Assembly (NCBI GenBank): GCA_900548615.1
Contig: URKW01000009.1
Span: 1-33,139, forward strand
DNA: 33,139 nucleotides
Reading direction: 5' to 3'
Source: an uncultured Eubacteriales bacterium
Lineage (GTDB): Bacteria; Bacillota; Clostridia; Oscillospirales; Oscillospiraceae
Of the stretch, positions 26,083 to 33,100 are shown one piece after another. The notes below the pieces were generated by a model. The model worked only from the letters and a program-made list of their open reading frames with translations, was not told where the DNA came from and did not search any database. Position numbers and translations under genes: made by a program. The first letter of the stretch is position 1; each line of letters starts with the position of its first letter.

Positions 26083-27567
26083 TTACCCCAGCTTGGCCAG
26101 ACCGGCCTTCAGGCGGCGCAGCGTCTCGTCGCGGCCCAGGATCTGGCAGATCTCCACGGCGCCGCCGGGGGTCACCAGCTTGCCGGCGGCGGCGATACGC
26201 ACCGGCCACATGAGGGTGGCGTTCTTCACGCCCAACTGCTCCGCCAGCGCGATCAGGCTGTCGTGGATGGCGTCCGTCGTCCAGTCGGGCAGCTGCTCCA
26301 GCATGGGAATGGCGGCCTCCAGCATGGTTTTGCAGACCTCGGGATTGGTCTTGGATTTCTTGTTGGTGAAGAAGTCGATGCCGTATTCCGGGCAGGCGTC
26401 GAAGAAATCCACCTTTTCGGGGATCTCCGTCAGCTTTTCGCAGCGGGCCTGCAGCAGACCCGCGATGGCGGCAATATCGAAATCGCCCTTGACGCTCTGG
26501 CGGATGTAGGGCTCCGCCACCTTGGCAAAGGCGGCAGGCTCCATAGCCCGCAGATACACGGCGTTGAAGTGATCCAGCTTGGCGATATCGAAGATGGCGG
26601 GGGACTTGGAGATACCCGTCATGTCAAAGACCTTGGTCAGCTCCTCCAGAGAGAAGATCTCCTGCTCGGCATACTCGCCCTTGGGAGACCAGCCCAGCAG
26701 TGCCACATAGTTCAGGATCGCCTCGGTCAGATAGCCCTGTGCCTTCAAATCTTCATAGCTGGGGTCGCCGTGGCGCTTGGACATTTTGTTCTGGGCGTCC
26801 CGCATGACGGGGGAGCAGTGGACGTAGGTAGGCACCTCCCAGCCGAAGGCGTGGTACAGCAGATCGTACTTGGGAGCGGAGGACAGATATTCGCTGCCCC
26901 GCACCACATGGGTAATGCCCATCAGGTGGTCGTCGATGACGTTGGCAAAGTTATAGGTGGGCAGACCGTCCCGCTTTAGCAGCACCTGATCGTCCAGCGT
27001 GCTGTTCTCCACGGTGATATCGCCGAAAATGGCGTCGTGGAAGGTGGTAGTGCCCTCTGCGGGGATCTTTTGGCGGATGACGTAGGGCTCGCCCGCCTCT
27101 ACCCGCTTCATGGCCTCGTCAAGAGGCATGTCGCGGCAAGGATCGGCAGCACGGTCAAACTCGCCGGAATCCTCCTCGGACTCCGCCTTCTCGCAGAAGC
27201 AGTAGTACGCGCCGCCCTTTTCTACCAGCAGCCGGGCATAGTGGCCATAGGTGTCACGGCGCTGGGACTGGATATAGGGAGCCACGGGGCCGCCCACATC
27301 GGGGCCTTCGTCGTGGTTCAGGCCGCACTCGGCCATGGTGCGGTAGATGACGTCGGTAGCGCCCTCTACCAGACGGCCCTGATCGGTGTCCTCGATCCGC
27401 AGGATGAAGGTGCCGCCCTGATTGCGGGCGATCAGCCAGGTATACAGCGCCGTGCGCAGGTTGCCCACGTGCATATAGCCGGTGGGAGACGGCGCGAAAC
27501 GGGTACGCACCTTTCCGTGGGGGATTTTTTCCTCCATCTGGGTAAAATAGTTCATATCCATTGCCAT
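26083..27567 (-). CDS. gltX: Glutamate--tRNA ligase
   Basis: A class I synthetase that charges tRNA-Glu (and tRNA-Gln if non-discriminating, the usual case in clostridia). The protein has FAPSPTGYMHVGNLRTALY with the HIGH-type motif at 33-36, the YNFANVIDDHLMGITHVVRG segment, and KMSKRHGDPS near 260. The anticodon-binding C-terminal domain is complete. I chose the ATG at 27567 because GGAGG lies 8 bases upstream; an in-frame ATG six codons earlier would place that site inside the gene. It is the first gene of a gltX, SpoIIM-like, glnN unit, linking glutamate charging with glutamine synthesis. Confidence 0.95.
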   Translation of the reverse strand: MAMDMNYFTQMEEKIPHGKVRTRFAPSPTGYMHVGNLRTALYTWLIARNQGGTFILRIEDTDQGRLVEGATDVIYRTMAECGLNHDEGPDVGGPVAPYIQSQRRDTYGHYARLLVEKGGAYYCFCEKAESEEDSGEFDRAADPCRDMPLDEAMKRVEAGEPYVIRQKIPAEGTTTFHDAIFGDITVENSTLDDQVLLKRDGLPTYNFANVIDDHLMGITHVVRGSEYLSSAPKYDLLYHAFGWEVPTYVHCSPVMRDAQNKMSKRHGDPSYEDLKAQGYLTEAILNYVALLGWSPKGEYAEQEIFSLEELTKVFDMTGISKSPAIFDIAKLDHFNAVYLRAMEPAAFAKVAEPYIRQSVKGDFDIAAIAGLLQARCEKLTEIPEKVDFFDACPEYGIDFFTNKKSKTNPEVCKTMLEAAIPMLEQLPDWTTDAIHDSLIALAEQLGVKNATLMWPVRIAAAGKLVTPGGAVEICQILGRDETLRRLKAGLAKLG

Positions 27568-27604
27568 ATCAGTTACCTCCGGCATTTTGACAAATTACCT
27601 ATCT

Positions 27605-27632
27605 ATTATATGGTTTTCTGGGGAAAAGTCAA
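27605..27632 (-). promoter_or_regulatory. Sigma-A promoter of gltX
   Basis: On the minus strand TTGACT (27627-27632) and a perfect TATAAT (27605-27610) are separated by 16 bases, about 40 bases upstream of the gltX start. I see no T-box in this short leader. Confidence 0.85.
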
Positions 27633-27651
27633 TGACGATCGTGGGATTCCA

Positions 27652-27680
27652 TTGATTTTTTGAACCAAACGTGGTAGGAT
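27652..27680 (+). promoter_or_regulatory. Promoter of trpS
   Basis: TTGATT (27652-27657) and TAGGAT (27675-27680) are spaced by 17 bases, divergent from the gltX promoter. The leader of about 45 nt holds only a 5-bp hairpin (CGGGC/GCCCG), so there is no T-box. Confidence 0.6.
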
Positions 27681-27733
27681 AGGGAACGCAAGAAGAATAC
27701 GGGCGCTATGCCCGCAACAATGTGAGGTAAAAA

Positions 27734-28732
27734 ATGGCTGATACGAAAAAGAGAATCTTCAGCGGCATCCAGCCCTCCGGTGAGCTGACTCTGGGCTCCT
27801 ACATGGGCGCCATCAAGAATTGGGTGGATCTGCAGGACGAGTACGACTGCCTGTACTGCATCGTGGACATGCACGCCATCACCGTGCGGCAGGATCCCGC
27901 CACGCTGCGCAAGCGCAGCGTTAACCAGCTGGCTCAGTATATCGCCTGCGGCCTGGATCCCCAGAAGAACATCATGTTTATCCAGAGCCACGTGCCCCAG
28001 CACGCGGAGCTGGGCTGGATCCTGGGCTGCTACACCCAGTTCGGCGAGCTGAGCCGCATGACCCAGTTCAAGGCCAAGTCCGCCCAGCACGCCGACAACA
28101 TCACGGCGGGCCTGTTCACCTATCCGGTGCTGATGGCCGCCGACATCCTGCTGTACCAGGCGGATCTGGTGCCGGTGGGCGAGGATCAGCGCCAGCATGT
28201 GGAGCTGACCCGCGATATCGCCCAGCGCTTCAACAGCGTATACAGCGATACCTTCGTGCTGCCCCAGGCGTTTATCCCCAAGGTAGGCGCACGTCTCATG
28301 TCGCTGGACGACCCCACCACCAAGATGAGCAAGTCCCTGCCCGACGGCTGCGTGAACCTGATGGACGCGCCGGAGGTCATCATGAAGAAGTTCAAGCGCG
28401 CCGTCACCGACTGCGAAACCGCCGTCAAGTACGACAAGGAGAACAAGGCCGGCATCTCCAACCTGCTGACCATCTACTGCGCCGCCACCGGCAAGACGCT
28501 GCAGGAGGCCGAGGCGGAGTTTGAGGGCCAGGGCTACGGCGTGTTCAAGCCTGCCGTGGGCGAGGCCGTTGTGGAGCTGCTGCGTCCCATCCGGGAGGAG
28601 AGCCAGCGCATCATGGACGACAAGGCGTATCTGGAGAGCGTCTATCAGGATGGCGCGGAGCGTGCCCGCCGTCTGGCGCTGAAGACCCTCAGCAAGGTGC
28701 AGCGCAAGGTGGGCTTTGTGGCGGCAAAATAA
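27734..28732 (+). CDS. trpS: Tryptophan--tRNA ligase
   Basis: Charges tRNA-Trp. The 332-residue length is standard. The N-terminal SGIQPSGELTLGSYMGAIKN contains the HIGH-equivalent region (19-25), and TTKMSKSLPDG carries the KMSKS loop at 197-201. The segments DMHAITV and ILLYQADLVPVGEDQRQHVE are typical of TrpRS. GTGAGG lies just upstream of the ATG. No terminator is evident before the next promoter at 28756. Confidence 0.97.
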   Translation: MADTKKRIFSGIQPSGELTLGSYMGAIKNWVDLQDEYDCLYCIVDMHAITVRQDPATLRKRSVNQLAQYIACGLDPQKNIMFIQSHVPQHAELGWILGCYTQFGELSRMTQFKAKSAQHADNITAGLFTYPVLMAADILLYQADLVPVGEDQRQHVELTRDIAQRFNSVYSDTFVLPQAFIPKVGARLMSLDDPTTKMSKSLPDGCVNLMDAPEVIMKKFKRAVTDCETAVKYDKENKAGISNLLTIYCAATGKTLQEAEAEFEGQGYGVFKPAVGEAVVELLRPIREESQRIMDDKAYLESVYQDGAERARRLALKTLSKVQRKVGFVAAK

Positions 28733-28755
28733 GCACCAAATGTTTGGAATGTTTC

Positions 28756-28784
28756 TTGCAAAAAGTTTTTAAGTCTGCTATAAT
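28756..28784 (+). promoter_or_regulatory. Strong promoter of the IscU-like/GGGtGRT pair
   Basis: TTGCAA (28756-28761) and a perfect TATAAT (28779-28784) are spaced by 17 bases. The leader of about 60 nt contains a short CCGGG/CCCGG hairpin (28800-28814). Confidence 0.87.
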
Positions 28785-28850
28785 AAAAATCAGGACACCT
28801 CCGGGGGATCCCGGCGATCATTTCAAAACAAAGAAAGGAACATCGTCATT

Positions 28851-29543
28851 ATGATCTATACGACTGAGGTTCAGCATATGTGCCCCGTAGCCAAGGGCGC
28901 TTATCACGGCCCGGCTCCCATTCCCGAAGAGGGCAAGTGGGTGCAGGCCAAGGAGATCAGCGATATCTCCGGCTTTACCCATGGCATCGGCTGGTGCGCA
29001 CCCCAGCAGGGCGCCTGCAAGCTGACCCTGAATGTGAAAAACGGCATCATTGAGGAAGCGCTGGTAGAGACCATCGGCTGCTCCGGCATGACCCATTCCG
29101 CCGCCATGGCTTCCGAGATTCTGATCGGCAAGACCATTCTGGAGGCGCTGAATACCGACCTGGTGTGCGACGCCATCAACACCGCCATGCGCGAGCTGTT
29201 TCTGCAGATCGTCTATGGCCGCACCCAGTCCGCGTTCTCCGAGGGCGGCTTGTCCGTGGGCGCTTCTCTGGAGGATCTGGGCAAGGGCCTGCGTTCTCAG
29301 GTGGGCACCATGTTTGCCACCAAGGAGAAGGGTCCCCGCTATCTGGAGATGGCCGAGGGCTATTGCAGCCGTCTGGCGCTGAACAAGGATGACGAGATCA
29401 TCGGCTACGAGTTTATCAGCCTTGGCAAGATGATGGACTTCATCAAGAAGGGCGACGACGCCAACGAGGCACTGAAGAAGGCCACCGGCCATTACGGCCA
29501 GTGGGACAGCGCGGTCAAGTATATTGACCCCCGTCACGAGTAA
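28851..29543 (+). CDS. IscU/NifU-like iron-sulfur scaffold protein
   Basis: The 230-residue protein resembles the NifU N-terminal/IscU scaffold domain: LNVKNGIIEEALVETIGCSG followed by AAMASEILIGKTILEA matches the region around the second conserved cysteine of IscU. Cysteines occur at about 11, 49, 56, 77, 106 and 172, of which 49 or 56, 77 and 106 could form the cluster site; the spacing differs from classical IscU and the usual Cys-Gly-Asp motif is missing. No isc/suf genes are next to it. It is followed 17 bases later by a GGGtGRT-family gene, and the two form a recurrent pair in anaerobes. The biochemical role of the pair is not known to me. Confidence 0.8.
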   Translation: MIYTTEVQHMCPVAKGAYHGPAPIPEEGKWVQAKEISDISGFTHGIGWCAPQQGACKLTLNVKNGIIEEALVETIGCSGMTHSAAMASEILIGKTILEALNTDLVCDAINTAMRELFLQIVYGRTQSAFSEGGLSVGASLEDLGKGLRSQVGTMFATKEKGPRYLEMAEGYCSRLALNKDDEIIGYEFISLGKMMDFIKKGDDANEALKKATGHYGQWDSAVKYIDPRHE

Positions 29544-29560
29544 GGGAGGAGGACGAAATC

Positions 29561-30559
29561 ATGGCTCTGTTTGAAAGTTACGAGAGAAGAATCGACAAGA
29601 TCAACGGCGTCCTCGCCCAGTACGGCATCGGCTCCGTGGAGGAGTGCCGCGAGATCTGCAAGGCCAAGGGCTTTGATCCCTATGAGATCGTGAAGGGCAT
29701 CCAGCCCATCTGCTTTGAGAACGCCTGCTGGGCGTACACCGTGGGCGCGGCCATCGCCATCAAGTCCGGCGTCAAGACTGCCGCCGAGGCTGCCAAGATG
29801 ATCGGCGTGGGCCTCCAGTCCTTCTGCATCGACGGCTCTGTGGCCGAGGATCGTAAGGTTGGTCTGGGCCACGGCAATCTGGGCGCCATGCTGCTGAGCG
29901 ACGAGTCCAAGTGCTTCGCCTTCCTGGCCGGTCACGAGTCCTTCGCCGCCGCCGAGGGCGCCATCGGCATTGTCAAGAACGCCAACAAGGCCCGCAAGCA
30001 GCCCCTGCGCGTCATCCTGAACGGCCTGGGCAAGGATGCCGCCCAGATCATCAGCCGCATCAACGGCTTCACCTATGTGCAGACCCAGTTCGACTACTAC
30101 ACCAGCGAGCTGAAGATCGTCCGCGAGATCCGCTATTCCGAGACCGAGCGTGCCGACGTCCGCTGCTACGGCGCAGACGACGTCCGCGAGGGCGTGGCCA
30201 TCATGCATCACGAGGGCGTGGACGTGTCCATCACCGGTAACTCCACCAACCCCACCCGTTTCCAGCATCCTGTGGCGGGCACCTATAAGAAGGAATGCAT
30301 CGAGCAGGGGAAGAAGTACTTCTCCGTGGCTTCCGGCGGCGGCACCGGCCGTACCCTGCATCCCGACAATATGGCTGCCGGTCCTGCCAGCTATGGTATG
30401 ACCGATACCATGGGCCGCATGCACTCCGACGCGCAGTTTGCCGGCTCCAGCTCCGTCCCCGCTCACGTGGAGATGATGGGCTTCCTGGGCATGGGCAACA
30501 ACCCCATGGTGGGCGCGACCGTCGCTGTCGCCGTGGCGGTAGAGGAAGCGGTCAAGTAA
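29561..30559 (+). CDS. GGGtGRT-family protein
   Basis: The 332-residue soluble protein contains the family-defining motif SGGGTGRT, with GGGTGRT at about residues 259-265, followed by a glycine- and alanine-rich C-terminus (MMGFLGMGNNPMVGATVAVA). An N-terminal block with RRIDKINGVLAQYGI and a middle with GVGLQSFCIDGSVAEDRKVG are also conserved in what I recall of the family. The glycine-rich loop suggests nucleotide or phosphate binding, which is inference. It has a strong GGGAGGAGG site before the ATG and is co-transcribed with the IscU-like gene. No function is established. Confidence 0.87.
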   Translation: MALFESYERRIDKINGVLAQYGIGSVEECREICKAKGFDPYEIVKGIQPICFENACWAYTVGAAIAIKSGVKTAAEAAKMIGVGLQSFCIDGSVAEDRKVGLGHGNLGAMLLSDESKCFAFLAGHESFAAAEGAIGIVKNANKARKQPLRVILNGLGKDAAQIISRINGFTYVQTQFDYYTSELKIVREIRYSETERADVRCYGADDVREGVAIMHHEGVDVSITGNSTNPTRFQHPVAGTYKKECIEQGKKYFSVASGGGTGRTLHPDNMAAGPASYGMTDTMGRMHSDAQFAGSSSVPAHVEMMGFLGMGNNPMVGATVAVAVAVEEAVK

Positions 30560-30591
30560 ACGAACGACCCGCAACCCCGCATAAACACTAG

Positions 30592-30672
30592 AATATAAAC
30601 GCAAGTAGGAGCGGTATAGGAGCAATGCAGATAAGTCATGCATTACTCCTATACCGCTCCTACATTTATATT
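30592..30672. terminator. Long palindromic hairpin after the GGGtGRT gene
   Basis: An 18-bp perfect stem (30605-30622 with 30646-30663) continues inward through one mismatch to six more pairs (30624-30629 with 30639-30644) around a 9-nt loop, and outward through a small internal loop to an 8-bp AT stem (30592-30599 with 30665-30672). It can terminate transcription from both sides. It is larger than an ordinary terminator and could be a palindromic repeat element. Confidence 0.75.
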
Positions 30673-30800
30673 TCTACATTATTGATTTGCCTGCTGCGTA
30701 TTGCCAGAAGTATCCTGACCTTATTGCCAAAGCTCAGATCGCCGAAATCCATATCGTCGGCATTGAAGTCTCTGAGATGCTTTCCGCCGCCGATGCTCAT
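30666..30800 (-). CDS. Small orphan reading frame, 44 residues, possibly a gene remnant
   Basis: From an ATG at 30800 the frame reads MSIGGGKHLRDF followed by acidic and hydrophobic stretches and stops inside the outer arm of the palindromic hairpin. AAAGGG lies about 9 bases before the ATG. The sequence has the look of a real protein end (balanced charge, NKVRILLAIRSRQ near the terminus) but I do not recognise the family. It may be the C-terminal remnant of a larger gene from a mobile element, as a stop codon lies a few codons upstream. Confidence 0.35.
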   Translation of the reverse strand: MSIGGGKHLRDFNADDMDFGDLSFGNKVRILLAIRSRQINNVEI

Positions 30801-31088
30801 GCTGTCCAGCCCTTTCTATGTGAACACCGCTGGGCGGTGATTGCCATTTGTCTGCCGCTTTCAGCATATCGCCCCGGTGGACAGTTGACCGCCGACACGC
30901 GGAGAATCTTGCTATAGCTGTGGGTGTGTTCCGCGTGTTTCTGCCGTACAGTATGCCGCCGTGACCTGAAATAGACCCGAAAAAATCCATGAGGGAACTG
31001 TGAACTTTTCTCTCCCAACGGCAGAGATTTTCAGGTTCATTTTGGGTCGCCGTGGGAGAATAGGCATAATAAATGGAGGTGAAGTGCC
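30801..31088. other. Gene-free stretch before the response regulator
   Basis: I see no convincing gene here. At 31011-31022 and 31049-31059 an inverted repeat (7 plus 4 pairs with one bulge, 26-nt loop) lies just before the response regulator. CATAAT follows at 31065-31070 and could be part of a weak promoter; no good -35 element fits it. GGAGG precedes the regulator ATG. Confidence 0.4.
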
Positions 31089-31766
31089 ATGCGTATCCTG
31101 ATCGCGGAAGATGAAGTGACCATCGCCCGTGTGCTGAAGGTCATGCTGGAAAAGAACAAATACGCTGTGGATATGGTTCACAACGGCAGCGACGCGCTGG
31201 ACTACATACAGGCCGTCGGCTACGACGCGCTGGTGCTGGATATTATGATGCCGGGGAAGGACGGGATCGAGGTATTGAAGGCCGCCCGCGCAGAGGAAAA
31301 CACCACACCTGCCTTGTTCCTGACCGCCAAGGCGGAGGTGGCCGACCGGGTAGCCGGACTGGATGCCGGGGCGGACGATTACCTGCCCAAGCCCTTTGCC
31401 GCAAACGAATTTCTTGCCCGTGTCCGCGCCCTCACCCGTCGCAGCAACACCTACGCTTCGTTTGCGCTCAGCTTCGGAAATGTCACACTGGACTGTTGTC
31501 AATATCTGCTGAAAACCGCTTTCGAGGAAGTGCGGCTGAACAACAAAGAGTTTCAGCTTACGGAGTTGTTCCTCCGCCATCCCCGGCAGGTGTTTTCCTC
31601 GGAGCACCTGATGGAAAAGGTCTGGGGCCTTGACAGCGAGGCGGAGATGGATGTTGTGTGGACGTACATCGGCTTCCTGCGGAGGAAGCTCCGCCAGATC
31701 GGCGCGGATATTGAGATCAGGACGATCCGCGGGGCGGGCTATGCGCTGGAGGAAATGCCATGCTGA
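31089..31766 (+). CDS. OmpR/PhoB-family response regulator
   Basis: A complete two-component DNA-binding regulator of 225 residues. The receiver domain has the acidic pocket (AEDE at 6-9), the phosphoacceptor Asp51 in LVLDIMMPGKDG, the conserved Thr79 and Lys101 in YLPKPF. The C-terminal winged helix (about 126-222) contains NNKEFQLTELFLRHPRQVFS and ends with RTIRGAGYALE. The ATG has GGAGG upstream. It overlaps the sensor kinase gene by 7 bases, but that kinase is truncated, so this regulator has lost its cognate partner, at least here. Confidence 0.95.
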   Translation: MRILIAEDEVTIARVLKVMLEKNKYAVDMVHNGSDALDYIQAVGYDALVLDIMMPGKDGIEVLKAARAEENTTPALFLTAKAEVADRVAGLDAGADDYLPKPFAANEFLARVRALTRRSNTYASFALSFGNVTLDCCQYLLKTAFEEVRLNNKEFQLTELFLRHPRQVFSSEHLMEKVWGLDSEAEMDVVWTYIGFLRRKLRQIGADIEIRTIRGAGYALEEMPC

Positions 31767-32283
31767 AGAAGATGCGCTGGCGCTTTATCGGCGCGGCAAT
31801 GGCAGCGTTTACGGCGGTGGTTCTGACGCTGCTGTGCTTCGTGAATCTGTGGAACTACCATAGCGTAACCAATCAGCAGAACGAAGCGCTGACGCGGCTC
31901 ATGGAGATAGAGGATCAGCAGATGCCGTTTTCTTCCCGCCGGGGTGCGCTGCCTTTCGATGATTGGTCGCATTTCTCACCCGAGGTGCAATATTCGCTGC
32001 GTTTTTTCTCCGTCCACTATGATACCGAGGGTTCTGTTCTGCGGGTAAATCAGGATTATATCGCCTCCATCTCCGAAGGCGACGCCGAGCACTACGCGGA
32101 CGCGGCGCTGGAGAACGGGAAAGTCCGCGGCTATGGAAGCGGCTATGAAAGCGGCTATCGCTATCTGGTCAGCACGACGGAGGACGAAACGGTGGTGCTG
32201 TTCCTCAACTCCGAGCGGGAGATACAGACCATGCGGTCGCTGCTGTGGATCACGCTGGCCATCGCTGCCGCGTGCCTTGTGGT
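31760..32283 (+). pseudogene. Truncated sensor histidine kinase
   Basis: The N-terminal part of a membrane sensor kinase: TM1 at about 8-30, an extracytoplasmic sensing region from 31 to about 160 (with FFSVHYDTEGSVLRVNQDYI), and the start of TM2 (LLWITLAIAAACLVVA). Homology to the kinase type stops near residue 174. The HAMP, dimerisation His box and ATP-binding domains are absent; the frame then continues through DNA that is the complement of another gene to a stop at 32482. Without the catalytic domains it cannot phosphorylate the regulator. Confidence 0.85.
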
Positions 32284-32286
32284 AGC

Positions 32287-32541
32287 GAAGCGGCTTTTCA
32301 GCACATCTTCACGGAGCTTATCCACGACCTCCTGCAGTTCCTTCTTGAACGCGGGGCTGTTCAGCTCCTCCGGGCCGCGGGGCCACCATGTATGCCAGAA
32401 CTCGTTGCCACTGCGCCCGAAGTCCATGCGGACATGTCCAACGGTACCCAGCCGCCTATCTTCTTCGGGGTGCGGGGTATAAAATAAGCCCGCCTCCTCC
32501 GGGCGGGCAGGTCGGATATGAAATTGCGTTGAATCTTTCAA
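32287..32541 (-). pseudogene. 5' fragment of a small mobile-element-type gene
   Basis: From a TTG at 32541 (AAAGGAG 9 bases upstream) the first 85 or so residues look like a genuine protein: GLFYTPHPEEDRRLGTVGHV, then FGRSGNEFWHTWWPRGPEEL and LQEVVDKLRE. I have a general recollection of such proteins on clostridial integrative elements but cannot name the family. After about residue 85 the frame runs into the complement of the truncated kinase gene, so the C-terminal part is missing. A GCCCGCC/GGCGGGC hairpin lies within it near 32486-32506. Confidence 0.6.
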
Positions 32542-32573
32542 GGTTAAGATCTCCTTTCGGTGTGGAATTTGGC

Positions 32574-32602
32574 TTTACACATTTTTGGGGGTGTGCTATG
32601 AT
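32574..32602 (+). promoter_or_regulatory. Promoter-like sequence facing an apparently gene-free stretch
   Basis: TTTACA (32574-32579) and TATGAT (32597-32602) are spaced by 17 bases. No plus-strand gene follows within the window, so it may be a leftover or may drive a small RNA. Confidence 0.5.
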
Positions 32603-32641
32603 GTGGCAAACAAATCGGAAGTTGTGAAGGCAAATGAATCG

Positions 32642-32661
32642 GATACTACGATACAAGATAC
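32642..32661 (+). repeat. Three closely spaced GATAC repeats
   Basis: GATAC occurs at 32642, 32650 and 32657. The short spacing of 8 and 7 bases is unusual. It lies in the 32542-32704 gap, which otherwise holds only the promoter-like sequence at 32574 and the palindrome GGCGGTACCACC at 32675-32686. Function unknown. Confidence 0.3.
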
Positions 32662-32704
32662 CATAAGGCATTAAGGCGGTACCACCAGCCGGTGCAGAAG
32701 ATGC

Positions 32705-33052
32705 TCATTCATTTCTGCGCCCCTGTCCCTTGACGGTCAGGATGCCGTCCAGCGTGGTGGCGGTGATCCGCAGGCGCTCGGCCACGGCGATGTCGTTTTT
32801 CACGCTTTCATTCACGGTGCCGCCGCAAACCACCAGCACACGAGCGCGGCGCAGATACTCCCGCGCCATGTCGATGCAGTCCTTGTGCTCCTGCGGAATC
32901 TCATCGCGTAGGAACAGCGGCAGAAACAGCGTGGGGCAGACGGGCGAAAAGCCCGCATCATAGACCGCCCTGCAATACTTGGCGGCATTTTCAGTGTTCT
33001 CAAACTCGTTCTCGCTCCACGGAGCGGTGATGTAGGCAAGGGGGCGTTTCAT
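32705..33052 (-). CDS. Small DUF7768-like protein
   Basis: The 115-residue protein begins MKRPLAYITAPWSENEFENT and continues with AVYDAGFSPVCPTLFLPLFL and RARVLVVCGGTVNESVKND. This resembles a small nucleoside 2-deoxyribosyltransferase-like fold (YITAPW start, CGG...S segment) found in proteins on clostridial plasmids and integrative elements; DUF7768 is my best guess for the family name. I chose the ATG at 33052, where the conserved part begins, with AAAGGAT about 11 bases upstream; an in-frame start at 33085 adds non-conserved residues. Its nature supports a mobile-element origin for this end of the window. Confidence 0.65.
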   Translation of the reverse strand: MKRPLAYITAPWSENEFENTENAAKYCRAVYDAGFSPVCPTLFLPLFLRDEIPQEHKDCIDMAREYLRRARVLVVCGGTVNESVKNDIAVAERLRITATTLDGILTVKGQGRRNE

Positions 33053-33100
33053 CGGTATCAAATCCTTTCTCCCGGAATCGGGCATGAAAAATGACGGCCT

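Noticed and set aside
23296..26979. A 1227-residue plus-strand open frame opposite glnN and gltX
   Set aside because: It is antisense to two well-supported genes, has the His/Gln/Gly-rich look of shadow frames in GC-rich DNA, and has no ribosome binding site or family resemblance.
32284..32482. C-terminal extension of the sensor kinase frame
   Set aside because: The residues are serine-rich and unlike any kinase; they are the complement of a better-supported minus-strand coding fragment.
32670..32690. T-box core (GGTGGTACCGCC on the minus strand)
   Set aside because: The motif matches the T-box core, but no Stem I, specifier or terminator lies around it and a protein gene occupies the place where the leader would be.
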